64,000 bases of DNA, taken from assembly GCA_963759175.1 (NCBI GenBank), contig CAVWXP010000017.1:186001-250000 (forward strand), written 5' to 3'. The translations under genes and the position numbers were made by a program. Of the stretch, positions 8,748 to 17,390 are shown piece after piece. The first letter of the stretch is position 1. Each line of letters begins with the position of its first letter. Under the pieces are notes generated by a model, which saw only the letters and a program-made list of their open reading frames with translations, was not told the DNA's origin and made no database searches. This DNA is from SZUA-442 sp963759175. GTDB taxonomy: Bacteria; Actinomycetota; Acidimicrobiia; Spongiisociales; UBA5794.

Positions 8748-9590
8748 ATGACGATGAGCGACTCCACGGTCACCACCTGCTACCGACATCCCGATCGGAT
8801 CACCGGATTGTCCTGCACCAGTTGCGGGCGGCCGATCTGCGTCGAATGCTCACGAGATGCCGCTGTCGGCCAGAAGTGTCCCGAGTGTGCCCAGCCCGAC
8901 GGACGGGCCCGGGTGGTCACTGCCCGCCAGACGTTCGGCCGTCCATCGTTCCAGACGTCGCCCGTCGCCTTCTCGATCATCGCCGTCACGGCGGCCATCT
9001 TCGTCGTAGGCATGCTGTCCCCCGAGCTCGACCGCTGGCTGGTGGAGAACCTCGCCCTCGTCAACTTCCTCGTGGCCGACGGCGAGTGGTACCGGATCTT
9101 CACCGCCGCACTGCTTCACGGCAGCATCATGCACATCTTCTTCAACATGTACGCCCTGTACCTGTTCGGGCCGCGCCTCGAGCAACAGGTCGGTGGACCC
9201 GCCTTTGCAGCGATGTACGTGGCCGCAGCTGGCACCGGGGGTGCTGCGTCGTACATCTTCGGCTCTCCCCTGCAGGTATCGATCGGGGCGTCGGGTGCGA
9301 TCTTCGGCCTGTTCGGCGCCTGGATCTTCGTGGCATGGAAGATGCGGGGCACGCCGGGCGGCCGATCGATGTTCAACCAGCTCGGCGTCCTCCTCGCCAT
9401 CAACCTGGCTCTGCCTCTGTTCGTGGGGGGCATCGACTGGCGAGCCCACATGGGCGGCCTCGCAGGCGGCATCCTGATCGCATGGCTGTGGTCGGTACTC
9501 GCCGTCGGCAAACCGAACGCACGAGCGATCCGCACCGTGACAGCCTCGGCAGTAGCCATCGCCGCCATCGCGGTAACCATCGCGTTGTGA
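8748..9590 (+). CDS. Rhomboid family intramembrane serine protease with N-terminal zinc finger
   Basis: 280 aa. The N-terminus has a B-box-like zinc-binding segment (CYRHPDR, CTSCGRPICVECSRDAAVGQKCPECAQ spread over residues 10-50). About six membrane segments follow. Rhomboid motifs present are HGSIMHIFFNMYALYLFG, the nucleophile region SIGASGAIFGLFGA (Ser about residue 181) and the catalytic His in WRAHMGGLAGG (about residue 233). Such proteases cleave membrane-protein segments inside the bilayer; substrates are unknown. It lies 54 nt upstream of purF on the same strand. Confidence 0.9.
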   Translation: MTMSDSTVTTCYRHPDRITGLSCTSCGRPICVECSRDAAVGQKCPECAQPDGRARVVTARQTFGRPSFQTSPVAFSIIAVTAAIFVVGMLSPELDRWLVENLALVNFLVADGEWYRIFTAALLHGSIMHIFFNMYALYLFGPRLEQQVGGPAFAAMYVAAAGTGGAASYIFGSPLQVSIGASGAIFGLFGAWIFVAWKMRGTPGGRSMFNQLGVLLAINLALPLFVGGIDWRAHMGGLAGGILIAWLWSVLAVGKPNARAIRTVTASAVAIAAIAVTIAL

Positions 9591-9593
9591 GCC

Positions 9594-9614
9594 CAAAGCT
9601 CAAAGCTCAAAGCT
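9594..9614 (+). repeat. Three tandem CAAAGCT heptamers
   Basis: CAAAGCT occurs three times in a row just after the rhomboid stop, with a partial further unit on each side. It lies in the 54-nt gap before purF. No function is evident. Confidence 0.8.
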
Positions 9615-9631
9615 CACAACTAACTCCTCTC

Positions 9632-9637
9632 TACACT
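9632..9637 (+). promoter_or_regulatory. Likely -10 element of purF (leaderless start)
   Basis: TACACT ends 7 nt before the GTG start of purF, and no ribosome-binding site fits between them. Confidence 0.45.
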
Positions 9638-9644
9638 CCCAGCC

Positions 9645-11069
9645 GTGACGGCGCAACCACTCAACGATCCCGTCTTGGATCGGGCGGGCGAGGCCTGTGG
9701 CGTCTTCGGCGTCATGGGTCCCGACATCGATGCGGCCCGTCTCACGTACTTCGGCCTGTTCGCCCTCCAACACCGCGGACAGGAGAGCGCGGGCATCGCC
9801 GTCGGCGACACGGAGAACATCACCGTGTACAAGGATCTCGGACTCGTCGCCCAGGTATTCGACGAATCCGTCCTGGCTGGCCTTCCCGGCAACCTCGCCA
9901 TCGGCCACACCCGCTACTCGACCACGGGATCGAACAGCTGGGAGAACAGCCAACCCGTCTTTCGCCACCTCGGCACCAACGGCATCGCCCTCGCCCACAA
10001 CGGGAACCTCACCAACACCGAATCCCTCGCTGCGACCCTCGGCCCCGTGGCCGCCTCAACGGACTCCGAACTCATGACCGAGGCGATCGCCAACGCCATG
10101 ACCGAGCAGGGTCTGGACCTACCGGATGCGCTGGCGGCCGTGTTACCGAGCCTCGAAGGTGCATTCACCCTCGCCGTCATGGACACGTCGACCCTCGTCG
10201 GCGTACGCGACCCGCACGGATTCCGCCCCCTGTGCCTCGGCAGCCTCGACGACTCGTGGGTCATCGCTTCCGAAACCGCTGCGCTCGATATCGTCGGAGC
10301 CGACTTCATCCGCGAGATCGAACCCGGGGAGATGGTCGTCATCGATGCCGACGGTCCCCGGTTCCTCGAACCGTTCCCCGCAACCACCACCGACCTGTGC
10401 ATCTTCGAGTTCGTGTACTTCGCACGCCCCGATTCGACGCTCCTGGGACACAACGTGCACACGAGGCGCCAGAACATGGGTCGCTCACTCGCAGAGCAGG
10501 CGCCGGTGGACGCCGATGTCGTAGTTCCGGTGCCCGAGTCCGGGATCCCCGCAGCACAGGGATTCGCAGCGGTCAGTGGTATCCCCTACTCCGACGGCCT
10601 CGTCAAGAACCGATATGTCGGGCGCACCTTCATCCAGCCGGCGCAGGCGATGCGTGACCGCGGCGTGCGGATGAAGCTCAATGCGATGCCGAGTGTCATC
10701 TCCGGCAAACGCGTGGTCCTCGTCGACGACTCCATCGTCCGCGGATCCACCACCCAACAGTTGGTCGCAATGGTGCGTGAGGCTGGGGCGACGGAGGTCC
10801 ACCTGCGCATCTCATCGCCGCCGTACCGGTGGCCGTGCTTCTACGGTATGGACACGGGAGACCGGTCGACGTTGCTTGCAGCGGATCGCACGACGGAAGA
10901 GATCGCACGTCATCTCGACGTCGACTCGATCGTCTACCTCTCGTTGGACAATCTCATAGCGGCCACGAAGTCGGATCCCGAGTCGTTCTGCACGGCGTGC
11001 CTCTCCGGCGACTACCCGACCCGCGTGCCGCTCACCGACAGCAAATTCCTCCTGGAGCAGACGACATGA
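9645..11069 (+). CDS. purF: Amidophosphoribosyltransferase
   Basis: 474 aa. It commits PRPP to purine synthesis using glutamine. The N-terminal nucleophile glutaminase domain starts at the Cys of CGVFGVMG (residue 18), implying removal of a 17-residue propeptide as in the Bacillus-type enzyme. LFALQHRGQESAGIAV and GHTRYSTTGSNS follow. The PRPP site is VVLVDDSIVRGSTTQQLV (about residues 353-370). GTG 9645 is chosen from the short propeptide length and the upstream -10. The stop overlaps purM (ATGA). Confidence 0.97.
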   Translation: MTAQPLNDPVLDRAGEACGVFGVMGPDIDAARLTYFGLFALQHRGQESAGIAVGDTENITVYKDLGLVAQVFDESVLAGLPGNLAIGHTRYSTTGSNSWENSQPVFRHLGTNGIALAHNGNLTNTESLAATLGPVAASTDSELMTEAIANAMTEQGLDLPDALAAVLPSLEGAFTLAVMDTSTLVGVRDPHGFRPLCLGSLDDSWVIASETAALDIVGADFIREIEPGEMVVIDADGPRFLEPFPATTTDLCIFEFVYFARPDSTLLGHNVHTRRQNMGRSLAEQAPVDADVVVPVPESGIPAAQGFAAVSGIPYSDGLVKNRYVGRTFIQPAQAMRDRGVRMKLNAMPSVISGKRVVLVDDSIVRGSTTQQLVAMVREAGATEVHLRISSPPYRWPCFYGMDTGDRSTLLAADRTTEEIARHLDVDSIVYLSLDNLIAATKSDPESFCTACLSGDYPTRVPLTDSKFLLEQTT

Positions 11070-12082
11070 CGAGCTACGAGAAATCGGGCGTCAACCTCGA
11101 TGCAGCCGACGAACTCGTCGAACGGATCGGATGGAGGGTCACCTCCACCTGGACCGAGGACGTCGTTGGCGGCTTCGGCGGCTTCGCTGCCGGCATCCAG
11201 ATCCCCGCCGGTTTCGAGGTCCCCGTCCTCATGATGGCCACGGATGGCGTGGGCACCAAGGCCGACCTCGCTCGCCAGGCACGCGTCATCGGCGGTCTCG
11301 GCTACGACGTCGTGGCCATGGTCGCCGACGACCTCGCCGCTGCCGGGGCCCAGCCCATTGCCATGACCGACTACATCGCCGTCGGACGGCTCGATGTGGA
11401 CATGGTGGAGCTGCTGGTCGAGTCGATCACCGATGCATGCTCGGAGTCCGACATCGCGCTCCTCGGCGGGGAGACCGCCGAACACCCCGGTGTGATGGCC
11501 CCGGACCAATTCGACGTCTCGGCCACCGCGCTCGGCGTGGTGGAGCTGGGCGAGGAGATCGATACGGAGGCGGTCGCGGCCAGCGATGTGATCATCGGCG
11601 TCACCAGCCCCAACCTGCGCTCGAACGGGTTCTCGCTGGTGCGGGCCATCGTTGCCAAGGCCCTCCCTCTCGACAGCGACTTCCCTGACACGACCATCCC
11701 CACGGCGGAGGTCCTGCTCGAACCGAGCATCGTCTACGCACCGGCGGTGGTGAACATGTTGGCGAGGGTCAAGCCCCACGGCTTGGCCCACATCACCGGA
11801 GGTGGCCTCCCGGGGAATGTCATCCGGGTCCTACCCGAGGGCACCCGCGCCGTGATCGAACGGTCCCGCTGGGAGGTGCCGCACGCCTTCGGGGTCCTGG
11901 CCCGCGTCGGTGGCATTCCGATGGGCGAGATGTTCCGGACCTTCAACATGGGGATCGGTTTCGTGGCGGTCGTCGCCGAGGACGACGTCGATGCCACCCT
12001 CCGCAGCTTCGAGGTATCTGACATCGAGGCCTCGATCATCGGCCACATCACCGCCGGCGACCGCGGCGTCGAGATCCGCTAG
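11066..12082 (+). CDS. purM: Phosphoribosylformylglycinamidine cyclo-ligase
   Basis: 338 aa AIR synthetase. Seen are the start SYEKSGVNLDAAD, MMATDGVGTKADLA, the DDLAAAGAQPIAMTDYIAVG substrate region, LLGGETAEHPGVM and HITGGGLPGNVIRVLP, and a C-terminal FNMGIGFV. All are family hallmarks of this ATP-dependent ring-closing enzyme. The ATG at 11066 overlaps the purF stop by 4 nt, so the pair is translationally coupled. A type II hairpin begins 9 nt after the stop. Confidence 0.97.
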   Translation: MTSYEKSGVNLDAADELVERIGWRVTSTWTEDVVGGFGGFAAGIQIPAGFEVPVLMMATDGVGTKADLARQARVIGGLGYDVVAMVADDLAAAGAQPIAMTDYIAVGRLDVDMVELLVESITDACSESDIALLGGETAEHPGVMAPDQFDVSATALGVVELGEEIDTEAVAASDVIIGVTSPNLRSNGFSLVRAIVAKALPLDSDFPDTTIPTAEVLLEPSIVYAPAVVNMLARVKPHGLAHITGGGLPGNVIRVLPEGTRAVIERSRWEVPHAFGVLARVGGIPMGEMFRTFNMGIGFVAVVAEDDVDATLRSFEVSDIEASIIGHITAGDRGVEIR

Positions 12083-12091
12083 GCCCTTTCC

Positions 12092-12143
12092 CGTTCTTGC
12101 GTAGATCCTGTCCACCCGTGCGGATACCAGTTACGCAAGAACG
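12092..12143 (-). repeat. Intergenic hairpin repeat, type II, copy 3 (inverted)
   Basis: Outer arms CGTTCTTGCGTA and TTACGCAAGAACG, core GATCCTGTCCACCCGTGCGG then ATACCAG. It starts 9 nt after the purM stop codon. Confidence 0.9.
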
Positions 12144-12179
12144 GATGGAGAGGGGGGTGCCGGTAGCCTCGGGTGTGCC

Positions 12180-12962
12180 ATGGACACGCCGCTCTTCATC
12201 ATCGCGATCATCTTCGGCGGCTTCGTGTTCGGCTCGATCGCCCGCTTCATCGTGCCTGGCCGCCAACCGTTCTCACTGGCCGAGACGACGATCATGGGCA
12301 TGGTGGGTGCAGCGATCGGAGCGACCATCGTGAACGCCGTCTCCGGAACCGCAGAGTTCGATCGCCTCGATCTCGCCAGCACCATCGGCGCCGTGGCGGG
12401 ATCGGTCCTCGTCATCGGCATCGCAACCGTCGTGGCCGACCTCGCAGGGTGGCACAAGGAGGCTGCAGCCGCAACGGCCGCCGAGATCATCGCCGGCGGC
12501 GAATCGGCGGCGGTCGAGTTCAAGTCGACGGCTCGATGGAACGTCCACACCGGCGCCCGGGACGACCGCATGGAACTCGTCATCGCCAAGTCGGTGGCCG
12601 GATTCCTGAACGCCGAGGGAGGAACGCTGATCATCGGCGTGGACGACGATGGCACCGCGCTCGGCCTCGACGATGACCTGTCGTTGATGAAGGCGCCCGA
12701 CCACGATCGATACGAGCTATGGCTCACGGACCACCTCGAGCGGTGCCTGGGCAAGCCTGCGCTCCAGTTCGTCACGGTCACCTTCGAGCCGTACGCAGGG
12801 ACCCACGTGGCGATGATCACGATCGAACCGAGCGACGGTCCGGTGTTCGTCGACGAGCCAAAGGGCGGACGGACTGCGGACTTCTACGTCCGTATGGGAA
12901 ACTCAACGAGACGGCTGCTCACGGACGAGTTCGCTGAGTACCAACGATCGAGGTGGAAATGA
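12180..12962 (+). CDS. GlsB/YeaQ-type membrane domain fused to an AlbA_2 (Schlafen-like) domain
   Basis: 260 aa. Residues 1-90 form a small three-helix membrane module (FGGFVFGSIARFIVPGRQP, then a GMVGAAIGA segment) like the GlsB/YeaQ transglycosylase-associated family. From about residue 103, ESAAVEFKSTARW begins an AlbA_2/divergent-AAA domain, continuing with AKSVAGFLNAEGGTLIIGVDDDG and ending FYVRMGNSTRRL. AlbA_2 domains are otherwise seen in cytosolic, often DNA- or nucleotide-binding, regulators; here the domain would be tethered to the membrane. It overlaps the DUF4389 gene by 4 nt. The role is unknown. Confidence 0.75.
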   Translation: MDTPLFIIAIIFGGFVFGSIARFIVPGRQPFSLAETTIMGMVGAAIGATIVNAVSGTAEFDRLDLASTIGAVAGSVLVIGIATVVADLAGWHKEAAAATAAEIIAGGESAAVEFKSTARWNVHTGARDDRMELVIAKSVAGFLNAEGGTLIIGVDDDGTALGLDDDLSLMKAPDHDRYELWLTDHLERCLGKPALQFVTVTFEPYAGTHVAMITIEPSDGPVFVDEPKGGRTADFYVRMGNSTRRLLTDEFAEYQRSRWK

Positions 12963-13573
12963 ACGATACGAGTACCTATCCCGTCGACTTCGTGGTGCCG
13001 GTCGACGACGAGTACCGCAGCCGTGGACTGGCGGCGCTGGGTCTCGTGCTGTTCGCCAAGACGATCCTCCTCATCCCCCACCTGATCCTCCTGGTGCTCT
13101 ACGGGTTCGTGGTTCAGGTCGTCGTGTGGATCGGTTACTGGTACATCCTGTTCCAGGGTGGCAAGCCATTCTGGGTGGAGAACCTCGAACTGATCTTCCT
13201 CGAGTGGACCAGCCGTGTCTTCGCATGGTTCACGAGCACCACGGACGTGTATCCGACGTTCGGCACCGACGAGAACCATCCGGCCCAGGTGATCGTCGCG
13301 GAAGCACCCGAACCACAGAGCAGGTGGCTCGCACTTGCGGGAATCCTGCTGATTCGCAGTCTCCTCGCACTTCCCCACCTGTTCATCCTCGCCTGGCTCA
13401 CCATCGGCACGGTGTTCATCGCATGGTTCGGCTACCTGATGATCCTCCTCACCGGCAGGCTTCCCCTGTCACTGCATTGGTACTTCGTCGGATTCCACCG
13501 GTGGTGGGCCCGTGCCTGGTCATGGATCGCGGCCCTCACGGACGCCTACCCACCCTTCAGCCTCAAGCCCTGA
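12959..13573 (+). CDS. DUF4389 family membrane protein
   Basis: 204 aa from the ATG at 12959, which overlaps the previous stop (ATGA); a GTG at 12953 is the alternative. It has two DUF4389-like halves, each a hydrophobic hairpin followed by a Trp-rich amphipathic stretch (WIGYWYILFQGGKPFWVENL and later HWYFVGFHRWWARAWSW), each half ending in an AYPPF/VYPTF-like motif. About four membrane segments. No biochemical function is known for the family. Coupled with the GlsB-AlbA_2 fusion upstream. It converges with a DUF4349 gene, with a type I hairpin between them. Confidence 0.75.
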   Translation: MNDTSTYPVDFVVPVDDEYRSRGLAALGLVLFAKTILLIPHLILLVLYGFVVQVVVWIGYWYILFQGGKPFWVENLELIFLEWTSRVFAWFTSTTDVYPTFGTDENHPAQVIVAEAPEPQSRWLALAGILLIRSLLALPHLFILAWLTIGTVFIAWFGYLMILLTGRLPLSLHWYFVGFHRWWARAWSWIAALTDAYPPFSLKP

Positions 13574-13584
13574 TCCGGACCCTG

Positions 13585-13637
13585 CGTTCTTGCGTAAATG
13601 GCGTTCATCCTGGGTGAACGCCATTTACGCAAGAACG
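13585..13637 (+). repeat. Intergenic hairpin repeat, type I, copy 3
   Basis: Arms CGTTCTTGCGTAA + ATGGCGTTCA and TGAACGCCAT + TTACGCAAGAACG form a perfect 23-bp stem around TCCTGGG. It starts 11 nt after the DUF4389 stop and ends 8 nt before the stop of the convergent gene, so it could serve both transcripts. Confidence 0.92.
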
Positions 13638-13645
13638 GGTGGGGA

Positions 13646-14596
13646 TCACACCTCGGCGGGCTGCTTGCGTGAGCTTCGGCCGAACAGGCGGTAGACGCCG
13701 TAGGCGATCAACACGAGGATCGCCAGGGGGATCGCCACGGCCGCTGCCACGATGATGAAGCTGACCGTCGCCAGGAGCACCTCGCCCGCCTGGTCGAAGG
13801 CCTCGGCGATCGGACCGTCGTCGGCGGGTGGCACGGCAGCGACAGTGGTGTCGGGAACCTCGGTCAGGCCCACGGTCAGCGTTGCGAAGTCCGTACGCGA
13901 GTCCAGGTACCGCAACCTGCCCTCGATCTGTTCGATGTTCAGCAACACGTCCTGCATGCGCGTCTGCACGGTGACGAGTTCCTCGATGGTCGTTGCCTCC
14001 TGCATCAGGCGGGCGTAGAAGGCCTCCTGCTCGCGCCAGTAGTTGAGGCGTCCCTCGAGGTCGACGTACTCCTCGGTGACGTCCTGACTCGACAGCGAGG
14101 CCGAGACCCGCTCACCGAGCGCCTCGACCCGTTCCACGGCGTCATCGAAACGGTCACTGGGGATGCGGATCGTGAACCAGCCACTGGCATACCGTTCGTC
14201 GTCGAACTGCTCCACCCGCGACTCTCCAGACGCGACGTAGCCACCCAGGTCGGCGGCGATCTGGCGTATCTGGGCGGACGACACGCCGAACGAACCGGGT
14301 TCGATCCTCAAGTCGACCGATCCATCGCGGATCACCTTGGCGTCGAAGGAGGACACGGATTCCTCGAAGACCACGACGCCGTCCTCCGCCACGGCCCGGT
14401 AGGCGCCGTCACCGCCGCCTGCAATCGGCGCCTCGACCTCGGTGCCCGCACCCTCGATCGCGGTGAGTGCCACTTCATCGACACCCTCGGAGCCAGCGTC
14501 GTCCGACGAGCAGGCAGCGATGACCATGGACATGACGATGACGAACAGGAGGACGTGCGTCCATCCCATCCGTCGGATGGTGAGCGAACGTTCCAT
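13646..14596 (-). CDS. DUF4349 domain lipoprotein
   Basis: 316 aa. The start ATG at 14596 is chosen for the GGAGAGAGAG upstream; it gives a signal peptide (LLFVIVMSMVIAAC) with a lipobox-like VIAAC. Residues about 80-260 match the DUF4349 pattern (IRDGSVDLRIEP, DLGGYVASGES, WFTIRIPSDRFDDAVERVEALG, TEEYVDLEGRL). A coiled coil follows, then one C-terminal membrane helix (SFIIVAAAVAIPLAILVLIAY) and a basic tail. It is probably anchored at both ends at the outer face of the cytoplasmic membrane. The function of the family is unknown. Confidence 0.8.
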   Translation of the reverse strand: MERSLTIRRMGWTHVLLFVIVMSMVIAACSSDDAGSEGVDEVALTAIEGAGTEVEAPIAGGGDGAYRAVAEDGVVVFEESVSSFDAKVIRDGSVDLRIEPGSFGVSSAQIRQIAADLGGYVASGESRVEQFDDERYASGWFTIRIPSDRFDDAVERVEALGERVSASLSSQDVTEEYVDLEGRLNYWREQEAFYARLMQEATTIEELVTVQTRMQDVLLNIEQIEGRLRYLDSRTDFATLTVGLTEVPDTTVAAVPPADDGPIAEAFDQAGEVLLATVSFIIVAAAVAIPLAILVLIAYGVYRLFGRSSRKQPAEV

Positions 14597-14736
14597 CTCT
14601 CTCTCCAATCGTTGAGCTGGCTCTCCCCACCAGCTGTGGGTACGACGGACGGAGCCACCTGTCCGGTTCCCTGCCTCGTGAAGGCTTCGGCTCGCCGAGG
14701 CTCGAAAGCCATGGCCGGCCACCTCGGTGAACCTGA

Positions 14737-14742
14737 TAGCTT
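14737..14742 (+). promoter_or_regulatory. Likely -10 element (leaderless) of the crotonase gene
   Basis: TAGCTT ends 7 nt before the ATG at 14750, with no ribosome-binding site between. Confidence 0.4.
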
Positions 14743-14749
14743 GACGGTC

Positions 14750-15607
14750 ATGACTCGCCACGACATCCCTGCATCAGACGTCATCTCCGTGGAGTTCGAC
14801 GGGCACATCGCCACCGTGTGGCTCGATCGTCCCGACGCCCACAACGCCTTCGCTCCGGCGTTCTGGGAGGAGTTCCCAACGATCATCGATGCGCTGTCGA
14901 CCGACGTCGAGACGCGGGTCGTGGTGATCGCCGCCCGCGGCCCATCGTTCACGGCCGGTATCGACCTCAAGGCGTTCGGGCCCGTGTTCATGGGCGGCGG
15001 GCTCGGCGTCGACGAAGGCAACCAGCCGACCTCAGAGGTCGGAAAGCGCATGGCCCTCTACGGCCAGGTCAAGCGCATGCAACGAACGTTCACGTCACTC
15101 GCCGAGTGCGCCAAGCCCGTCATCGCCGCCGTGCACAGCAACTGCATCGGCGCCGGCGTCGACCTCATCACCGCATGCGACATCCGGTACGCGTCCGACG
15201 ATGCCGTCTTCTCGGTACGCGAGACGAAGATCGCCATGGTCGCCGATGTCGGCACACTCCAGCGCCTGCCGCACATCGTCGATCCCTCGTCGTTGGCCGA
15301 GATGGTCTACACCGGCCGCGACGTCACTGCGGCAGAGGCGCTTCGCATGGGCCTCGTGGGAAGGGTGTTCCCCGACGCCGAGTCCCTCCATGCGGGCGCC
15401 CATGCCCTCGCAGAGGAGATCGCGGCGAATTCGCCGCTCGCCGTCCAGGGCGCAAAGGCCGTACTGCGTGCCGGTGAGGGCCGCAGCGTCGCCGAGAACC
15501 TGGACTACATCGCCCTGTGGAACACGTCGTTCCTCGCATCCAATGACTTCATCGAAGCGACGATGGCGTTTCTCCAGAAGCGACCGCCAGAGTTCACCGG
15601 GGAATGA
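14750..15607 (+). CDS. Crotonase-family protein, dienoyl-CoA isomerase-like
   Basis: 285 aa. The crotonase fold is shown by the oxyanion-hole segments FTAGIDLKAFGP (about residues 64-75) and IAAVHSNCIGAGVDLITACDIRYAS (about 124-148, read in two pieces). The later KIAMVADVGTLQRLP with its Asp is typical of delta(3,5)-delta(2,4)-dienoyl-CoA isomerases (ECH1 type), which reposition double bonds during breakdown of unsaturated fatty acids. The N-terminus is short and leaderless. A plain enoyl-CoA hydratase is the alternative. It stands alone, divergent from DUF4349. Confidence 0.8.
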   Translation: MTRHDIPASDVISVEFDGHIATVWLDRPDAHNAFAPAFWEEFPTIIDALSTDVETRVVVIAARGPSFTAGIDLKAFGPVFMGGGLGVDEGNQPTSEVGKRMALYGQVKRMQRTFTSLAECAKPVIAAVHSNCIGAGVDLITACDIRYASDDAVFSVRETKIAMVADVGTLQRLPHIVDPSSLAEMVYTGRDVTAAEALRMGLVGRVFPDAESLHAGAHALAEEIAANSPLAVQGAKAVLRAGEGRSVAENLDYIALWNTSFLASNDFIEATMAFLQKRPPEFTGE

Positions 15608-15639
15608 CGGGCGAAACGACCCATCGCCGCCCGAACGGG

Positions 15640-15645
15640 TAGCAT
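15640..15645 (+). promoter_or_regulatory. Likely -10 element upstream of the aminotransferase
   Basis: TAGCAT, the window's commonest -10 form, lies 6 nt before an ATG (15652) that opens a 16-codon leader ORF ending at 15702. A GTG at 15700 opens a second short frame whose stop overlaps the aminotransferase ATG. It may simply be the transcription start of the aminotransferase mRNA. Confidence 0.35.
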
Positions 15646-15760
15646 CGAGGCATGCTCCGAACACCGAGACACCAGCGGCGCCACCTCTTCGCTGCGCCGT
15701 GACGCGTCCGGTGACCAACGCCTTGACGACGCCACCTCCTCGGACCGATCGGAGACCACC

Positions 15761-17027
15761 ATGACCCTGCAGCAGCGCTTCCACGACATCATCGCCCCCG
15801 TGATCGCATTCGACAATGACATCGAGATCATCGGAGGGCAAGGGCAGCTGGGTGACCGCCGCCGACGGCAAGCAGTACCTCGACTTCGCATGCGGGATCG
15901 CCACGACGAACCTCGGGCACCGACCCGACGCCGTCGTGGCTGCCGCCCAGGCCCAGCTCAACAAGCTGTGGCACGCCGGCGGTGCGTTCCTGTATGAGCC
16001 GATCGTCGAGGCCGCAGAAGCCATCATCGACGTCGCTCCCGACGGGATCGACAAGATGTTCTTCATGAATTCGGGAGCCGAGGCGGTCGAGGCCTCGATC
16101 AAGCTGGCACGCAAGGTATCTGGTCGCCAGGGCGTCATCACGTTCCGCGGCGGCTTCCATGGCCGCACGATGGGCGCCGTCACCTTCACCACGTCGAAGG
16201 CAAAGTACCGCCAGGGCTACCACCCCCTCCTGCCCTCGACCTTCGTCACGCCGTTCCCGCATCCCTTCGGATGGGGCATGACCCAGGAGGAAGCAAACGC
16301 CTACTCCCTGCGGGAACTCGAGATGAAGTTCAAGTACGAAGTCACTCCCGGGGAGATCGCCGCATTCCTCGTGGAGCCGATGCAGGGCGAGGGCGGCTAC
16401 TACCCGGCATCGCACGAGTTCATCCACGCCCTTCGGTCGATCGCCGATGAGCACGGGATCATGCTGATCATCGATGAGGTCCAGACCGGGTTCGGTCGCA
16501 CCGGCGACTGGTTCACATCGCAGGTCTACGACGTGCGACCCGACATCATGGTGCTCGGCAAGGCGATCGCCAACGGCCTCCCGCTGTCTGGCGTTGCGGC
16601 GTCGGCCGCGATCATGGACCAATGGCTACCGGGGTCACACGGAACCACGTTCGGCGGTAACCCCGTGTCGTGTGCGGCATCGGCAGCGACGGTTGGCGAG
16701 TTGCGGTCGGTGATCCCCACCGTCCCGGCGCTCTCAGCACATTCCTTCGACCGGTGGCACGCCCTCGCCGAGGAGCATCGGGTGATCGGTGACGTGCGTG
16801 GCCTCGGCCTGATGATCGGCATCGAGCTGGTGACCGAGGGCAACAGCCCCGACCCCAAGGCATTCGCTGCGATCGCAGACTACGCGCACGAGGCAGGGAT
16901 GTTCATCCTCAACTGCAGCCCTGATGGCAACGTCATCCGCTTCATCCCGCCGTTGACGGTGAGCATGGACGATCTCGACCGCGGCATCGACATCCTCGCC
17001 GACGCGATCACTGCCTACGAGTCCTGA
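15761..17027 (+). CDS. Class III aminotransferase, GABA/acetylornithine-type (one frameshift)
   Basis: PLP enzyme of about 421 residues. Motifs are the N-terminal GSWVTAADGKQYLDFACGIA, MFFMNSGAEAVEASIKLAR, VEPMQGEGGYYPA, IDEVQTGFGRTG, and the likely PLP-binding Lys in MVLGKAIANGLPLSG. The ATG at 15761 gives MTLQQRFHDIIAPVIAFDND. The frame then breaks at 15833-15834, where dropping one G of GG restores the family GKGSW motif. Net length is +1 nt. The substrate is probably 4-aminobutyrate or a similar omega-amine, but is not certain. Downstream, a perfect hairpin at 17044 acts as a terminator. Confidence 0.85.
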
Positions 17028-17043
17028 TCGGGTCCCCACGAAC

Positions 17044-17073
17044 ACGAGCCCCGGTGGCGACACCGGGGCTCGT
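17044..17073. terminator. Bidirectional intrinsic-terminator-like hairpin
   Basis: A 13-bp perfect stem, ACGAGCCCCGGTG with CACCGGGGCTCGT, encloses a GCGA tetraloop. It lies 16 nt after the aminotransferase stop and before the stop of the convergent small gene. There is no long U tract on either side. Confidence 0.7.
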
Positions 17074-17095
17074 CGTGTGTTCCTTGCGGGAAGGA

Positions 17096-17284
17096 CTACT
17101 CCTCCGTCAGCACTCCGCGCAGACGCGGGTAACGCACCGGGCGGTGCGTGTGACAGAACTCGGCACGGTTGTACCGGGAGAGCATCGTGGTGCACTCGTC
17201 GTGCGCGCACGTACGCTCGTCTTCGTAGGTCTTCGGTCGACGGGAACGTCCCTTCGGCCGGGATGCCTTGAGGATGTCAGACAT
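17096..17284 (-). CDS. Small Cys/His-containing protein
   Basis: 62 aa, basic N-terminal half (KASRPKGRSRRPK) and a possible zinc-binding C-terminal half with CAHDEC and FCHTH. The ATG at 17284 has an AAGAAAGG upstream. Small proteins of this look are common near actinobacterial housekeeping genes; no function is known. It is transcribed convergently with the aminotransferase and codirectionally with the lnt-like gene, 106 nt downstream of it. Confidence 0.6.
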   Translation of the reverse strand: MSDILKASRPKGRSRRPKTYEDERTCAHDECTTMLSRYNRAEFCHTHRPVRYPRLRGVLTEE

Positions 17285-17390
17285 GTGTCGTTGTGCCTTT
17301 CTTCGGTCCTTCGATGCAACGCCATGAGCCGGTCTCGCGACCACGCGCAACAGCGCCGTTGAAATCTCGGTTGGAGGGATTCTAAGCGAT

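Noticed and set aside
8456..10657. 733-aa plus-strand ORF
   Set aside because: Out-of-frame shadow over the rhomboid protease and purF; Arg/His/Pro-rich composition.
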